Assembly: GCF_002934065.1 (NCBI RefSeq)
Contig: NZ_CP018049.1
Coordinates: forward strand, 2,850,501-2,914,500
Reading direction: 5' to 3'
Source: Pseudomonas orientalis
GTDB lineage: Bacteria; Pseudomonadota; Gammaproteobacteria; Pseudomonadales; Pseudomonadaceae
DNA length: 64,000 nt
Shown here: positions 8,573 through 19,372 of the stretch, piece after piece
Layout: each line of letters begins with the position of its first letter
How positions within the stretch are numbered: the stretch's first letter is position 1
The notes under the pieces: model-generated
The model's database searches: none
Seen by the model: the letters and a program-made list of their open reading frames with translations, nothing else
Told to the model about the DNA's origin: nothing
Program-made: the position numbers and the translations under genes

Positions 8573-9241
8573 TCAGGGCTGCAAACGCCGCGCGCTCCAG
8601 CCTGTCTCGCTACGGTCGTACCGCAGCCGCTCATGCAAGCGTTCGCGCCCATTGCCCCAGAACTCCAGCGATTCAAGTCGCAACTCGAACACGCAATACC
8701 CCACGGGACGCGGCAGCGGGCCTGGCACGTCGGCCAGTTGCCTGGCGGCGTTGCGCATGGCCTGCACATCCTGCAGTTCCTCGCTCTGGTGAGACACCGA
8801 CGACATTGGGTGCGTGGCATATGGGCGCTTGAGCCACGCCTCGTCAGCCTTGGCGTCCGGCAAGCGCACGGCCTGGCCATTGAGGATGATTTGCTGACTG
8901 GTTTCGCGCCAATACAGCACGCCCGACGCCCACGGGTTGTGGCTCAGTTCACGGCCTTTCTGGCTGCCGGCATGGGTGCTGAACAACACGCCGGCGTCAC
9001 TGATTTCGCTGATGACCACGATCCGCGTGGAGGGCCGGCCCTGGCTGTCGGCGGTGGCCAGCGCCAGTGCCCTGGGTTCGCGGATGCCGACGCGGCGCGC
9101 ACGCTCGAGCCAATTGTGCAGCACGCTCATGGGGTCGGCGGGCAGTGTCTGGTATTCGGGGAACGGTGCATCCAGGGTGCCGGTGAGAGATTCCGACATA
9201 CCTTTACCCAGCAGCGGCTGGCCTTGCAGTGAGCTGTTCAT
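8573..9241 (-). CDS. phzG: PhzG, FMN-dependent oxidase of phenazine synthesis
   Basis: 222 residues, starting at the ATG that overlaps the phzF stop (ATGA); the open frame extends upstream to 9496 only as antisense-like sequence. Pyridoxamine-phosphate-oxidase fold with [34 protein letters not shown] and the C-terminal [20 protein letters not shown]. PhzG oxidises the unstable tricyclic intermediates to the aromatic phenazine carboxylic acids. It is the last gene of the seven-gene operon; no phzH, phzO, phzM or phzS is present here, so the expected end product is phenazine-1-carboxylate unless a modifying gene lies elsewhere. Confidence 0.97.
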   Translation of the reverse strand: MNSSLQGQPLLGKGMSESLTGTLDAPFPEYQTLPADPMSVLHNWLERARRVGIREPRALALATADSQGRPSTRIVVISEISDAGVLFSTHAGSQKGRELSHNPWASGVLYWRETSQQIILNGQAVRLPDAKADEAWLKRPYATHPMSSVSHQSEELQDVQAMRNAARQLADVPGPLPRPVGYCVFELRLESLEFWGNGRERLHERLRYDRSETGWSARRLQP

Positions 9242-10074
9242 AGCACGATGCTCCCCCGTCCGAACGTGACGCCATTGCCTGATACCTCGACCCGCGTCAG
9301 TTGCTCGGCGCGGCCCTCGGCTTTGGCGAACATCAGTGACGGGCGGCCGATTTCCACGCCCTGTAAGATCTCCACTGTCTGGCCGAACTCTATCTGGCCA
9401 TGGCGCGCCAGATGAATCGCCAATGGCCCGGCCGCAGAGCCGGTGGCCGCATCTTCGACAACGCCGTAGGCCGGTGAAAACATCCGGCTGCGCCAATGCC
9501 GTCCGGCGCCGGCAAAGCAGTTGATCGCCATGTCGTGGAAGCTGGACAGTGCCCGGTGGTCGGGGTGCAGGGCCGACAAGGCTTCAATGCTTGGCAGGCC
9601 GATAAACACGTGGCGCGGCCCGTTGTGATAGATCTCGATGGGAAAGGTCGAGGCGCTGATGCCCAGGGCCTCGAGCAGTTCAGCGTCGCGGCCCAGGGCC
9701 GTCCAGGTCGGGATCGGCTGGTCCATGCTGGCGGCGATGACACTGCCGTTCTGGCGTTCCAGTTCAAAGGCGATGGTGCCCATGCGGGTTTCCAGGTACA
9801 GCCGGTGGTTGTCGGTATGCGCGCCCAGGGCGATGGCCGTCCCCAGTAACGGATGCCCGGCGAAGGGCAGCTCGTTTACCGGTGTGAAGATCCGGATCAG
9901 CGCATCCCCACCATTGCGTGGCTTGAGCACAAAGGTGGTCTCCGAGAGGTTCATTTCCCGGGCAATGCGCTGCATTTGCGCGGGCGGCAAATCATCGGCG
10001 TCAAAGAACACCGCGACCGGATTGCCTTCCAGCGGGACGCTGGCGAAGGCGTCGATGATGACGTAGTTATGCAT
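9238..10074 (-). CDS. phzF: PhzF, DHHA isomerase
   Basis: 278 residues, full family length. Diaminopimelate-epimerase-like two-lobed fold: [23 protein letters not shown] with the catalytic Glu, [10 protein letters not shown], and [15 protein letters not shown]. It isomerises trans-2,3-dihydro-3-hydroxyanthranilate to the reactive ketone that dimerises into the phenazine core. It starts 3 bp after phzE and overlaps phzG by 4 bp, so it is translationally coupled on both sides. Confidence 0.97.
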   Translation of the reverse strand: MHNYVIIDAFASVPLEGNPVAVFFDADDLPPAQMQRIAREMNLSETTFVLKPRNGGDALIRIFTPVNELPFAGHPLLGTAIALGAHTDNHRLYLETRMGTIAFELERQNGSVIAASMDQPIPTWTALGRDAELLEALGISASTFPIEIYHNGPRHVFIGLPSIEALSALHPDHRALSSFHDMAINCFAGAGRHWRSRMFSPAYGVVEDAATGSAAGPLAIHLARHGQIEFGQTVEILQGVEIGRPSLMFAKAEGRAEQLTRVEVSGNGVTFGRGSIVL

Positions 10075-10077
10075 GGT

Positions 10078-11991
10078 TTATCTCCCGGCGGCCGAAACGC
10101 TGCTGTCGACCGTGGTGTGGATGAGGGCGTGCCGCAGCAGATCGGCGATGATGCGCGGGCCTTCCTGGGTCAGCAGCGACTCGGCATGAAACTGCATGGA
10201 GGCAAACGACGGCCCACGCAGCGCATGGACCTCGCCGGTCTCGCTGTCGCGACTGATCTCGACGCTGCCGATGCCGTCGACGTCCAGGCGGTCACTGGCA
10301 CTGCGGGCCGCGAAGGTGTTGTAGAAACCCACCCGCTCGGCGTTGCCGAACAGATCGATCTGTTTTTGCACGCCCTGGTTGGGAATGTCCCTGCGTTGCA
10401 ACTCCAGGCCCAAACACAGGCTCAGCACCTGATGGCTCAGGCACACGGCGAGGAACGGTCGCTGCTGGCTGAGCAGGGAACGGATGGCCACGTGCAGATG
10501 ATTGATTTTCGGCAGTTGCACATCGCTCGGGTTGCCAGGGCCAGGGCCCATGATCACCAGGTCGTAACCGTCGAAGCGGTACTCGTCGCTGAAGCTGCGC
10601 ACCGTCACCACCAGGCCCAGCGCCCGCAGCTGTTTGGCGATCATCGAGGTGAACGTGTCTTCGGCGTCGACGATCAGCACCTGACGGCCGCTGAAGTCGG
10701 CCTGGGTCTGTTGCCGTTGCTGGCTGTCCATCAACCAGAAATCCGAGACGTAGGCGTTGCGGTTGGCCAATGCAGCGCGCACCTGCAGGTGGTCGCCGAA
10801 GCGCGAGGCCGGCTGGTTTTTCAGCGCAGCGATCAGGCCAGCCGCCTTGGCCCGGCTTTCGGCGGCTTCGGTCATCGGTTGGGAGTGGCGCACGATGGTC
10901 GAACCGACGCTGATCCGTATCTGTCCGCTGTCATCGATATCGGCGGTGCGAATCAGGATCGCCGAGTCCAGGGAACGTCCGCCTTTGCCGTCGCTGCCGA
11001 TCAGCGCAGCCATGCCGCTGTAATACGCGCGGCCTTGCGGCTCATAGCGCCGGATCACGCGGCAGGCGCTTTCCAGCGGGCTGCCGGTGACGGTCGGGGC
11101 GAACAGGGTTTCATGGAGGATGTCGCGCACATCGCGACGGGTCTTGCCTTCGATGAAGTACTCGGTGTGCGCCAGGTGCGTCATCTCCTTCAGGTAAGGG
11201 CCGAGGACGTGCCCACCGTCTTCACAAATACGCGCCATCATTTTCAGCTCTTCATCGACCACCATATACAGCTCATCGGCTTCCTTGCGGTCGGCCAGGA
11301 AGTCCATGACCTCTGCCAGGTTGGGGCCGGCGGGCGGATAGCGGTAAGTGCCGCTGATGGGGTTCATCACAGCCAGCCCATCCTTGACGCTGATGTGGCG
11401 TTCGGGGGATGCGCCGACGAAGGTGCGACTGCCGGTGTGAATGATGAATGTCCAATAAACCCCTTTCTCGCGCTCCAGCAAATGACGAAAGAACGACAGC
11501 GCACTGGCCGGGCCGTACTCGCTGATCTCCGCCAGAAAAGTGCGCTTGATCACGAAGTTGGCGCCTTCCCCGGAGCCGATTTCATTGTCGATCACCTGGC
11601 TGACGATCTCGGCATAGCGGGCGTCGCTGAGGTCGAAGCGTTCGTTGTTCAACTGGATCGGCACGTTGGGCAGCAACCCCAGCAATTGCTCGATGCCGAT
11701 GGATTGCTGCTCGGTAATCGTCATCGCCAGCAGCGGCGACTGATCGTCCACCGCCTCGAAGCCGCGTTCGGCGATCTGGCGGTAGGGAATCAGCGTCAGC
11801 ACATCCAGGCGAGGCGCGCCGATCGAGGGGGCGGGCAGGTCGATATCGGCCAGCACCCGTGGCTGCGACATTTCGCCAATCAGCACATTCAGCAGTCCGG
11901 GACCGCTGGATTCGGGGCGGTACAGCAGGGCAAACGGTTCAGGCGTCGGTTGCAGGATGCGTTCCATGAGGCGCGCGGCGGCTTGGCTCAT
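10078..11991 (-). CDS. phzE: PhzE, 2-amino-2-desoxyisochorismate synthase
   Basis: 637 residues. The N-terminal chorismate-utilising (anthranilate synthase-type) domain shows [34 protein letters not shown] and [19 protein letters not shown]. The C-terminal class I glutamine amidotransferase has [11 protein letters not shown], the nucleophile in [13 protein letters not shown], and MQFHAES. It turns chorismate and glutamine into ADIC, the first committed step of phenazine synthesis. Its start overlaps the phzD stop by 4 bp. A long open frame on the plus strand across phzE-phzF (9853-12183) is a GC-rich shadow. Confidence 0.97.
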   Translation of the reverse strand: MSQAAARLMERILQPTPEPFALLYRPESSGPGLLNVLIGEMSQPRVLADIDLPAPSIGAPRLDVLTLIPYRQIAERGFEAVDDQSPLLAMTITEQQSIGIEQLLGLLPNVPIQLNNERFDLSDARYAEIVSQVIDNEIGSGEGANFVIKRTFLAEISEYGPASALSFFRHLLEREKGVYWTFIIHTGSRTFVGASPERHISVKDGLAVMNPISGTYRYPPAGPNLAEVMDFLADRKEADELYMVVDEELKMMARICEDGGHVLGPYLKEMTHLAHTEYFIEGKTRRDVRDILHETLFAPTVTGSPLESACRVIRRYEPQGRAYYSGMAALIGSDGKGGRSLDSAILIRTADIDDSGQIRISVGSTIVRHSQPMTEAAESRAKAAGLIAALKNQPASRFGDHLQVRAALANRNAYVSDFWLMDSQQRQQTQADFSGRQVLIVDAEDTFTSMIAKQLRALGLVVTVRSFSDEYRFDGYDLVIMGPGPGNPSDVQLPKINHLHVAIRSLLSQQRPFLAVCLSHQVLSLCLGLELQRRDIPNQGVQKQIDLFGNAERVGFYNTFAARSASDRLDVDGIGSVEISRDSETGEVHALRGPSFASMQFHAESLLTQEGPRIIADLLRHALIHTTVDSSVSAAGR

Positions 11992-12611
11992 AGCACCACC
12001 TCATCGGTGGTGATGACCATGGCGCAACGGCTGGCGGCATATTCCATGGCCATCCAGTGGTGCTCCTTGCTGAAGTCGGCGATAGCGTCGACAACGAGGA
12101 AAGGTTGGATATCGTTGGAATACGCATCCACGCTGGAAATCAATACCCCGACATGTGCGTATACGCCACACAGGATCAACTGATCGCGCCCGCTGGCGTG
12201 CATGCGTTGCAGCAAGTCGGAGTTGAAGAACGCGCTATAGCGCCACTTGGTCAGCAGCCAGTCACCGGGTTGGGGGGTGAGGGCGTCGACGACCTCGCGG
12301 TCGGCCGGGCTGGCCTTCATGCCCGGGCCCCAGAAATCCTTGAGCAGCCCGCGTTGTTCCTCGTTCATGCTGCCCGGCTGGGCGGTGTAGGCCACCGGCA
12401 CGCCGTTGTCGGCCGCCCACTGGCGAACGCGGGCGGCATTGCCCACGACTTCGTCGCGCAGGGCCTCCGGCAAGGGCCGCAGGAAGTAGCGCTGCATGTC
12501 GTGCACCAACAGCACGGCGCGTTCGGGGTCGATGTGCCATTGCGCAAGATTGGAAGGCAGGTCGTGGGTGGTAGGCAGAGCGTAAGGGATGATCGATGGA
12601 ATGCCGGTCAT
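11988..12611 (-). CDS. phzD: PhzD, isochorismatase
   Basis: 207 residues, exact family length. Motifs of isochorismatase-type hydrolases: [17 protein letters not shown] with the catalytic Asp, [15 protein letters not shown] with the catalytic Lys, and [20 protein letters not shown]. It hydrolyses the vinyl ether of ADIC to dihydro-3-hydroxyanthranilate and pyruvate. It starts 15 bp after phzC. Confidence 0.97.
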   Translation of the reverse strand: MTGIPSIIPYALPTTHDLPSNLAQWHIDPERAVLLVHDMQRYFLRPLPEALRDEVVGNAARVRQWAADNGVPVAYTAQPGSMNEEQRGLLKDFWGPGMKASPADREVVDALTPQPGDWLLTKWRYSAFFNSDLLQRMHASGRDQLILCGVYAHVGVLISSVDAYSNDIQPFLVVDAIADFSKEHHWMAMEYAASRCAMVITTDEVVL

Positions 12612-12626
12612 GGCGACGAACTCCAG

Positions 12627-13829
12627 TCAAAGGGATGCAAAAGAGGGAGGAGGGCAGGCCTGCCAGGCCATCACCGCAGCAATGGCTTGCCCTGGGTTCA
12701 GGCGCGGGTCGCACAGGCTTTTGTAGCGGCTGGCCACCTGGCTCAGGCCGGCAGCATCGGAGGCGCACTCGCTGACGTCATCGGGGGTGGTTTCCAGATG
12801 CAGGCCGGCGGCCACGCCACCGGCCGAGATCACGGCCTGTTTGAAGGCACTGATTTCCTCGGTGATGGTCTGCACCATGCGGGTCTTGTTGCCGCAGGGC
12901 GCGACGATGGTGTTGCCGTGCATCGGGTCGCTGAGCCAGATCACCTTGTGGCCGGCGTGGCGCACTGCCTCAACCAGCGGTGGCAGGCGCTCGGCAACCT
13001 TGTGGGCGCCCATGCGGGCAATCAGGGTCAGCCGTCCGGGTTCGCGCCTGGGGTCCAGGCGCTCGCACAGACTCAGTAATTGATCCCGGGTGATATCCGG
13101 GCCGACCTTGCAGGCCACCGGGTTGAGCACTTCGCTGAGCAGCGCGACGTGAGCGCCCGTCAACTGACGGGTGCGTTCGCCGATCCACGGCCAGTGGGTT
13201 GAGCCCAGAAATATCCGGCCCTGTTCATCCTGGCGCACTTGCGGCAGTTCGTAGTCGAGCACCAGCATCTCGTGACTGGTCCAGGCGGGGGCGCCGGTGA
13301 GCTGCAGCTCGCCGGACGGCTCCTTCCATCCCAGGTGCCCCATGATGTCCTGGGCGGCGCGATAGCCGCGTACCAGGCGTTGCGCATCGTGCTGGCGATG
13401 GCCGTGGACGGCCTCGCGCCCGTTGACCATGTCGCCGCGGTACACCGGCAGCTCGACATCGCCAATGCGTTCACTGTGGTTGGAGCGCGGCTTGGCGAAC
13501 TGCCCCGCGATCCGTCCCACCCGGACCACCGGTTGCCGGGTCACCAGCCGGAACGCGCCGGCCAGAATGTCCAACATCGCGGCTTTGCGGATCACATGAT
13601 CGGGAGCGCTTTCATCCATGTCCTCGGCGCAGTCACCGCACTGGATGACCATCGCTTCGCCAGCCGCGACCCTGGCCAGGGTGGCGCGCAAAACCAGAAT
13701 GTCTTCGACGCGAATCAGTGACGCGCTGTCCCTGAGGTAGGCCTGCGCATCATGCAGTTGTGAAGGTTCGCTCCATTGAGGCTGCTGGAACGCTTCACAC
13801 TTTTGAACCCGTTTCAGTAAGTCTTCCAT
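12627..13829 (-). CDS. phzC: PhzC, class II DAHP synthase
   Basis: 400 residues. Plant-type (class II) 3-deoxy-D-arabino-heptulosonate-7-phosphate synthase: [38 protein letters not shown] and [13 protein letters not shown]. It feeds the shikimate pathway to raise chorismate for PhzE; phenazine-borne copies typically escape feedback by aromatic amino acids. It lies 23 bp after phzB in the operon. Confidence 0.97.
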   Translation of the reverse strand: MEDLLKRVQKCEAFQQPQWSEPSQLHDAQAYLRDSASLIRVEDILVLRATLARVAAGEAMVIQCGDCAEDMDESAPDHVIRKAAMLDILAGAFRLVTRQPVVRVGRIAGQFAKPRSNHSERIGDVELPVYRGDMVNGREAVHGHRQHDAQRLVRGYRAAQDIMGHLGWKEPSGELQLTGAPAWTSHEMLVLDYELPQVRQDEQGRIFLGSTHWPWIGERTRQLTGAHVALLSEVLNPVACKVGPDITRDQLLSLCERLDPRREPGRLTLIARMGAHKVAERLPPLVEAVRHAGHKVIWLSDPMHGNTIVAPCGNKTRMVQTITEEISAFKQAVISAGGVAAGLHLETTPDDVSECASDAAGLSQVASRYKSLCDPRLNPGQAIAAVMAWQACPPPSFASL

Positions 13830-13852
13830 GATGCGATCACTCTCCCAAAAGA

Positions 13853-14347
13853 TCAGACAGGAATGCCTTCACGCTTGATATGCGGCACCGGAATACCCAA
13901 GGCACGTAATTGTTGAAAAACGTTCATGAACTCGCGATTGCGTTTTACTTTGCCGTTTTCCAGTTCGAATGAGTGCAGGAAGTGGTTCTCGTAATAACCT
14001 TGCGGGTAACCAGGAAAGAGAATCTTGCCGTGGCCATCACACTCGACCCAGATATGGTTGGGGTCATCGGTTTCAAATACCTTGACGTTGTACCATTCCC
14101 AATCCGGAAAGCATTTGAGTGACCAGACAGCATGTTCGGCCAATTTGTTTTTGCCACTGATGACAATGGGGGCACCGGTGTCCGTGGTCCATAAGCCGCC
14201 TGAACCGTCTTCGGTAAATAGTTCATGTCGACGCAGGCGGTCCTGGCCTTTGGTGCGCATGTATTGTTCAACCGTGGCGCGGTTCTTGCGGCGCAGTTCA
14301 GTGTCGTCAGGGGTGAGTTGTTGCACGGCGCTATCTGGCATGTTCAA
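13853..14347 (-). CDS. phzB: PhzB, phenazine condensation protein
   Basis: 164 residues of the small NTF2/ketosteroid-isomerase-like fold: [58 protein letters not shown] and [15 protein letters not shown]. PhzB, with PhzA, promotes condensation of two aminoketone molecules to the tricyclic skeleton. It and phzA are an old tandem duplication, as shown by the near-identical motifs. It starts 20 bp after phzA. Confidence 0.97.
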   Translation of the reverse strand: MNMPDSAVQQLTPDDTELRRKNRATVEQYMRTKGQDRLRRHELFTEDGSGGLWTTDTGAPIVISGKNKLAEHAVWSLKCFPDWEWYNVKVFETDDPNHIWVECDGHGKILFPGYPQGYYENHFLHSFELENGKVKRNREFMNVFQQLRALGIPVPHIKREGIPV

Positions 14348-14367
14348 TCTCCAATGAATAGAGGGTT

Positions 14368-14859
14368 TTATGAAGCGGGGATACCTTCACGCTTGATCCT
14401 TGGCACCGGGATGCCCAAGGCGCGAAGTTGTTCAAACGGGTTCATGAATTCACGGTTCTGCGTGATCTTGCCGTTGTCCAGTTCGAAGGAATGGATGTAA
14501 TGGTTTTCGCAATGACCCTCTGGATAACCAGGGACTCGAGTGGTGCCGCGACCGTCACTCTCGACCCAGAAGTGATTGGGGTTGTCGGTCTCGAACACCC
14601 GCACGTTGTGCCACTGCCAGTCCGGGAAGCACCGGTGCAGCCACACGCCGAGCGCGGCCAGTTTGGCGTGGCCTTTAAAAACAAGGGGTTCACCGGTTTC
14701 GGTGTTCCAGGAGCCTCCACTGCCATCCGGAGTGAACAACTCATGCCGGCGCAGACGATCCTCGCCGTTGGTGCGCATGTACTGATCTACAGTTGCACGG
14801 TTTTTCCGGCGAAGCTCAAGCTGATCATTAAAGCCGCCAGATGAAAGCGAAGCAGGCAT
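14368..14859 (-). CDS. phzA: PhzA, paralogue of PhzB
   Basis: 163 residues, same fold as PhzB with [40 protein letters not shown] and [15 protein letters not shown]. It is the first gene of the phz operon; AAGGAGAG stands upstream of the ATG. The promoter with a phz box (15007-15024) lies about 150 bp upstream, so expression should answer to PhzR and the acyl-homoserine lactone made by PhzI. Confidence 0.97.
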   Translation of the reverse strand: MPASLSSGGFNDQLELRRKNRATVDQYMRTNGEDRLRRHELFTPDGSGGSWNTETGEPLVFKGHAKLAALGVWLHRCFPDWQWHNVRVFETDNPNHFWVESDGRGTTRVPGYPEGHCENHYIHSFELDNGKITQNREFMNPFEQLRALGIPVPRIKREGIPAS

Positions 14860-14977
14860 GGCGGTGCTCTCCTTAGTTGAGGGGATCTATAAAAATCAAT
14901 TAAATAATTAGTTAAGGTGCGATGAAGTTGAACAGTTTTTAACGGTTGCACATTCCTGGTCATTCAGTGCGGTGTTG

Positions 14978-15024
14978 TTTATACACCCGCCCTTCCCGGC
15001 GTTGGAACTACGAGATCTTGTAGT
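14978..15024 (-). promoter_or_regulatory. phzA promoter with phz box
   Basis: The 382-bp phzA-phzR gap holds the near-perfect 18-bp palindrome ACTACGAGATCTTGTAGT (15007-15024), the lux-box-like target of PhzR. On the minus strand a TATAAA element (14978-14983) follows at about the distance expected when the box takes the place of the -35. The rest of the gap is an AT-rich leader towards phzA and the phzR promoter region, with no gene that I can see. Confidence 0.88.
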
Positions 15025-15241
15025 GGCTCAGCCCGGGCGACACGCTGGGAGCTGTTGCATTATTATGAACGCGAGAGGTCATTCGTCGACTGAGAAACAG
15101 TGGCCTTTGGCTAGTTAGTTAGGTTAGATATAAAAAATAGTTCGCTAGTGCGAAGCAGTCTATAGCAGTTGATTTTGCCGGTTGACAGGTGCTCAGGTTG
15201 GTTTAGTCTCACGACTCCTTGGAGCGTTATAGGTGTTCAAA

Positions 15242-15967
15242 ATGGAATTAGGACAGCTGTTGGGATGGGATGCTTATTTTTACAGTATCTTTGCACAAAC
15301 CCTAAATATGGAGGAGTTCACGGTTGTTGCATTGAGGGCTTTGCGGGAACTGCGCTTTGATTTCTTCGCCTATGGCATGTGCAGCGTGACACCGTTCATG
15401 CGGCCCAAGACCTATATGTACGGCAATTATCCCGAGCACTGGCTACAGCGCTATCAATCCGCCAACTACGCGAAGATCGACCCCACGGTGAAACACAGTA
15501 AGGTCTCGTCGGCCCCCATTTTGTGGAGCAGTGAGTTGTTCCGGGACTGCCCGGACCTGTGGTCTGAAGCCAACGACTCGCATCTATGCCATGGCCTGGC
15601 CCAGCCTTCGTTCAACAGCCAGGGACGTGTCGGCGTGTTGAGCCTGGCTCGCAAGGATAACGCCATCAGCCTTCAGGAATTCGAAGCATTGAAGCCAGTG
15701 ACCAAAGCGTTTGCCGCGGCGGCCCTGGAGAAGATTTCCGCGTTGGAGACTGATGTGCGTGTGTTCAACACCGATGTGACGTTCAGCGAGCGCGAATGTG
15801 ATGTGTTGCGCTGGACCGCGGATGGCAAGACCTCTGAGGAAATTGGCGTGATCATGGGCGTTTGCGCCGACACCGTGAACTACCATCACCGCAACATCCA
15901 GCGCAAGATCGGCGCCAGCAACCGCGTGCAGGCAGTGTCTTACGCCGTCGCGCTGGGTTATATCTGA
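15242..15967 (+). CDS. phzR: PhzR, LuxR-family quorum-sensing activator
   Basis: 241 residues from the ATG at 15242, which gives the known PhzR N-terminus [15 protein letters not shown]; the GTG 9 bp upstream is less likely. The N-terminal autoinducer-binding domain has the Tyr/Trp/Asp residues of the family ([24 protein letters not shown]), and the C-terminal LuxR HTH is [27 protein letters not shown]. It activates phzA and phzI at phz boxes. It is divergent from phzA and convergent with phzI. Confidence 0.97.
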   Translation: MELGQLLGWDAYFYSIFAQTLNMEEFTVVALRALRELRFDFFAYGMCSVTPFMRPKTYMYGNYPEHWLQRYQSANYAKIDPTVKHSKVSSAPILWSSELFRDCPDLWSEANDSHLCHGLAQPSFNSQGRVGVLSLARKDNAISLQEFEALKPVTKAFAAAALEKISALETDVRVFNTDVTFSERECDVLRWTADGKTSEEIGVIMGVCADTVNYHHRNIQRKIGASNRVQAVSYAVALGYI

Positions 15968-15981
15968 GGTTCATCCGTTGA

Positions 15982-16015
15982 GCCGAGTCGACCAGCAGGA
16001 CGACTCGGCCGTTTT
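15982..16015. terminator. Terminator between phzR and phzI
   Basis: GCCGAGTCG and CGACTCGGC arms with a 10-base loop, followed by CGTTTT, lie in the 47-bp gap between the convergent phzR and phzI genes. It serves phzR at least. Confidence 0.75.
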
Positions 16016-16605
16016 CAAGCGCTCTGCCTCAATAACGCCTCGGACATGAAGGCTGAAGGTAAGCGGGCGCCACGGTGGTGTTCACGGTGGGCGGAGAGCT
16101 TGATGGCGAGAATTTTTTCGTCCTGGTGCGTGATGACCGGCCCCAGGCGTTCGTAGTTGACTCCGTTGATCTTGTAGTAGCGCTCCATCGTGCTGTTGAC
16201 GATGCCGACGATGGCATCGGCGCCCGCCAGGCTCGCAGTCTGGAGAGTTTTCCAGAACAAGGGCATCGCCAATTGCGGTTCGCGGGTGGTGAAACGTGTC
16301 ATTTCCCAGATGGCCGGATGCTTGGGCGATGTGCCTGTGCAGGTATGGCTGAAGACGCCCTCCAGCAAATTGGGGAATACCGTAGGTATCAGACGGGCGC
16401 AGCCTACGATCGAGCGGTGTTCGTTGAACGCCAGAAGGTAGCGGGCGTGTTCGGTGTCGTATTGATCCCATTCATAACCGACCTGATCCGGCGGGATAGG
16501 TAATCGCCAGCCCAGTTTCTCGATGAATTGTTCATGCCGAAAGCGGCCCAGCATGATTTTGAGCTCGTCGCTCATCGCGCTCAGCGTATGCTCTTCCATG
16601 TGCAT
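16015..16605 (-). CDS. phzI: PhzI, acyl-homoserine lactone synthase
   Basis: 196 residues from the ATG at 16605, with AAGGA upstream; the longer frame to 16752 would run across the phz box. LuxI-family motifs: GWRLPIP, WDQYDTEHARYLLAF, GCARLIPT, IWEMTRFTTRE and GADAIVGIVNSTMERYYKINGVNYERLG. It makes the N-acyl-homoserine lactone (hydroxylated medium-chain forms in relatives) from SAM and acyl-ACP. A phz box stands 66 bp upstream, giving the usual positive feedback loop with PhzR. Confidence 0.97.
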   Translation of the reverse strand: MHMEEHTLSAMSDELKIMLGRFRHEQFIEKLGWRLPIPPDQVGYEWDQYDTEHARYLLAFNEHRSIVGCARLIPTVFPNLLEGVFSHTCTGTSPKHPAIWEMTRFTTREPQLAMPLFWKTLQTASLAGADAIVGIVNSTMERYYKINGVNYERLGPVITHQDEKILAIKLSAHREHHRGARLPSAFMSEALLRQSA

Positions 16606-16670
16606 GGCAGGGTGTTCCTTAGGGGAGGGGGAGTGCGGATTTTTATAGAGGACTTGTGGCGGCTTAGCGA

Positions 16671-16686
16671 CTACAAGATCTTGTAG
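16671..16686 (-). promoter_or_regulatory. phz box of phzI
   Basis: Perfect 16-bp palindrome CTACAAGATCTTGTAG upstream of phzI. A TATAAAAA -10-like element follows about 20 bp downstream on the minus strand. It matches the box before phzA closely. Confidence 0.88.
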
Positions 16687-16810
16687 GGTAAGTAGGCGTG
16701 GGTGTCGGACAGGGGGACAAGGTAGTGACAGGGATGGGATGAGTTCTGCCATCCGTGGAACAAGCGCGCAGTCGTTCCACTGTCCGGCGTAGATTTTTTG
16801 GCGCTGACGC

Positions 16811-17440
16811 CTAGCTCAAATCATGCAGATCTCGCCCGAGAGGCTGGCTTAAAGACCACTCAGAAAACTTGACCTTCAAACCCTGGCGCTGCGGTGTGCA
16901 GCACATGGGGCCGACCGTATAGATTTTCGCTTCTGGAAAGGGCGCAAGCCTGAGCAATGGCCAAGTCACCCCATCTGTTGAATACTGCAAGCGCAGCACA
17001 CCCTCGGAAACGGTGATGCGAAGCCAAAAATCGTTCGGGTTGCCGGGGAAGCAGCCAGGCGCCCAGTCCGACTGGCCTTGGGTCAGCACGCTGCTGATCA
17101 TCGGCGTTCCGTCATTGTTTTCTATGCCTGCCTTGAGCCAAGTCCTCTCATCGAGCCGGACCATAATGCCTGCTTGATCGTACAACTCGCGAAAGTCAGC
17201 GTTGACTCTGACCTGGGCCGTAAAGGCTGCTGAAGTAGCAAATCCCAGGAAATGCCCGCTATCGCGTATGAATCCGTAGTGCGTTTCGCGCCAAAAGTCG
17301 GTTTGGACGTCGGTCACTACCTCCAGGGAACCGTCAGTGAAGGTTTGGTAACGGTTCGGTTTATTCAGCCAATTAGCTTTGCGCCAAATTGACGATTCAA
17401 AGTCTTGAACGACCTCTGCAATTCGATTTCCATCCACCAT
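16811..17440 (-). CDS. DUF1349-type concanavalin-like protein
   Basis: 209 residues with GGAGGT before the ATG. The sequence (WRKANWLNKPNRYQTFTDGSLEV, DFWRETHYGFIRDSGHFLG, YDQAGIMVRLDERTWLKAGIE, WLRITVSEGVLRLQYSTDG) is that of the DUF1349 family, a beta-sandwich related to lectin/glucanase folds and sometimes called regulation of enolase protein 1. No catalytic site can be named and there is no signal peptide. It stands alone behind phzI, with 58 bp between its stop and the upstream frame of phzI. Confidence 0.85.
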   Translation of the reverse strand: MVDGNRIAEVVQDFESSIWRKANWLNKPNRYQTFTDGSLEVVTDVQTDFWRETHYGFIRDSGHFLGFATSAAFTAQVRVNADFRELYDQAGIMVRLDERTWLKAGIENNDGTPMISSVLTQGQSDWAPGCFPGNPNDFWLRITVSEGVLRLQYSTDGVTWPLLRLAPFPEAKIYTVGPMCCTPQRQGLKVKFSEWSLSQPLGRDLHDLS

Positions 17441-17585
17441 GCTACCTCCAGAGTCTGTTAGCCGTACCTGCGTTGCACGCCAGGTCTTGCACTGCGCTGG
17501 TCCGACGCTGACCTACCTATCATTTGGAACGACCCACTACACCTTTAAGTCTACCTGTCTCAACTCATGGTTAAGGTACAGCGCA

Positions 17586-17885
17586 ATGGATAAGACAATC
17601 ACCGTCGATAAACTGACTACCACCGACCTTGAATCCATCAACGAAATATGGCTCGGCGGGACGCATACCCAACTATGCCTGTGGCGCGGCGAACAAACCT
17701 TCACCCACGAAATGATGAGCGAGGGCACCCACGATCAGAATATCCGACGTCTGTGCTTGCAGCTGATCAACCCTGACGATCAAGCCGCCGTGGCCAGCGT
17801 TGAGGCAATTGTGCGTGAGCGGCTGAAAGAAATGGGGAAGGAGGGCGAGTTTTATCCCGCTGAGGAGGCGGATACTCATCAATAA
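17586..17885 (+). CDS. Small hypothetical protein
   Basis: 99 residues from the ATG at 17586 (the frame is open from 17439, but that upstream part runs against the start of the DUF1349 gene). Acidic, with no membrane segment; the C-terminal half is helical (AAVASVEAIVRERLKEMGKEGEF). Family not recognised. It is divergent from the DUF1349 gene. Confidence 0.6.
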   Translation: MDKTITVDKLTTTDLESINEIWLGGTHTQLCLWRGEQTFTHEMMSEGTHDQNIRRLCLQLINPDDQAAVASVEAIVRERLKEMGKEGEFYPAEEADTHQ

Positions 17886-18028
17886 AGAAGGGAGTGTCGG
17901 CCATTGGTGGGAGCCAACCAAGGCCTGGAATCGTGAGAAAAACGTGTACAAATTGAAAAACATGTACAGTTTTTTTCATTCATGACGATATAGCTGGCAA
18001 GGTGCCATGGATCGGGCCCGTAATATTT

Positions 18029-19348
18029 ATGAGTCCAATCGTCATGACTATCTTCTTCAACCTGCGCCGTGATCGCCGCGCGATTCAACAACTGGTAGCT
18101 GCAATCACTCGCGGTGTACCGCCACAGGTAGACGGGTGCGCTGAAAGCGCTGCAGTTCTCGATGCCTGGAGGGTGTTTGACTCACTCGATCGCGACTCCA
18201 AGTCTCGTATAGATGAGCTTGAGCGTGAATTGGAAGCAGCCCGTGAGATGCTTTCCGAGGCAGCGTCGTCTGCATCAGCCCATGAAATCAGGTTTGACCT
18301 TGTGAACCGAGCCTCCAGCGAGGGGCTTTGGGATATGGAGGTCGTGGCTGGCGACCCGGTGAATCCTAAAAATCGTTTCTGGTGGTCGCAGCAATTGCGC
18401 AACCTGCTGGGGTTCAGAGACGAGCGCGATTTCCCGAATGTGTTGGCCAGTTGGGCCGATCGCCTGCATCCGCAGGACAAACAGGCCACGCTTGATGCGT
18501 TTGCCCGCCATCTGAACGATAAGTCCGGCAATACACCCTACAAAGTGAAAAATCGGCTGGCGATGAAGGACGGTTCATACCGTTGGTTCTATGCCCAGGG
18601 AGAAACGCTGCGGGATGATCGCGGGATGCCTATACGTGTAGCGGGTTCGCTGCGTGATATCCATGACCAGCTTGAGCGAGACCAGGAGCACGACGTCATT
18701 ATCACCCGATTTGAACTGGCCAGGGAGATGCTCTCGGACGGGTTGTGGGATATGGAAGTCATCGCGGGAGACCCGGTAAATCCAAAGAACCCTTTCTGGT
18801 GGTCTCCCCAGTTCCGGCGACTGCTCGGATTTGAAACCGTGGAGGAGTTCCCGGATGTCCTGGACAGCTGGGCATCCAGGCTGCACCCGGACGATAAGGA
18901 GCGAAGCCTCAACGCTTTTGGTGCTCACCTGAATGACCGATCCGGTAAAACGCCCTTTGATATCGAGTACCGCTTGAAAATGAAGAGCGGCGAGTATCGA
19001 TGGTTCAGAGCCAGAGGTCAGACTCGGCGCGACCCGGCAGGCTTACCGCTTCGGGTAGTCGGTGCACTGGTGGATGTCCATTTGCAGCATGAGCAGGAGG
19101 CTCTGCGACAAGCAGAGGTCAAGCATCAACGCACGCTTGAAGAAAACATCGCTCAATTGTCGCAGATCGTTGGGACGATTCAGAGCATTGCCAGCCAGAC
19201 CAACCTCCTGGCACTGAACGCGGCGATCGAGGCCGCGCGCGCGGGCGAGGCAGGTCGTGGCTTCGCGGTGGTTGCCGACGAAGTTCGCAAGCTGGCAACT
19301 CGCACGACGGAAGCCACCGAACAAGCTGCCGGGATGATTACTCGCTGA
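18029..19348 (+). CDS. Double-PAS methyl-accepting chemotaxis-like protein with short signalling hairpin
   Basis: About 439 residues; the start is uncertain (GTG 18002, ATG 18029 or ATG 18044). After a short hydrophobic N-terminus and a coiled coil ([17 protein letters not shown]) come two tandem PAS_3-type domains that are clear duplicates: [24 protein letters not shown] and [24 protein letters not shown]. The C-terminus is the MCP hairpin core ([42 protein letters not shown]) but ends soon after it, without the distal part or methylation helices. It is a cytoplasmic, energy- or redox-type sensor in style. Shortened hairpins like this occur in other Pseudomonas PAS receptors. Confidence 0.85.
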   Translation: MSPIVMTIFFNLRRDRRAIQQLVAAITRGVPPQVDGCAESAAVLDAWRVFDSLDRDSKSRIDELERELEAAREMLSEAASSASAHEIRFDLVNRASSEGLWDMEVVAGDPVNPKNRFWWSQQLRNLLGFRDERDFPNVLASWADRLHPQDKQATLDAFARHLNDKSGNTPYKVKNRLAMKDGSYRWFYAQGETLRDDRGMPIRVAGSLRDIHDQLERDQEHDVIITRFELAREMLSDGLWDMEVIAGDPVNPKNPFWWSPQFRRLLGFETVEEFPDVLDSWASRLHPDDKERSLNAFGAHLNDRSGKTPFDIEYRLKMKSGEYRWFRARGQTRRDPAGLPLRVVGALVDVHLQHEQEALRQAEVKHQRTLEENIAQLSQIVGTIQSIASQTNLLALNAAIEAARAGEAGRGFAVVADEVRKLATRTTEATEQAAGMITR

Positions 19349-19372
19349 TCAGACTGGCTGCTCTGCAGCGAC

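Noticed and set aside
9853..12183. 776-residue open frame on the plus strand across phzF, phzE and phzD
   Set aside because: It is antisense to three certain genes, has low-complexity His/Gln/Arg-rich composition typical of GC-rich shadows, and no RBS.
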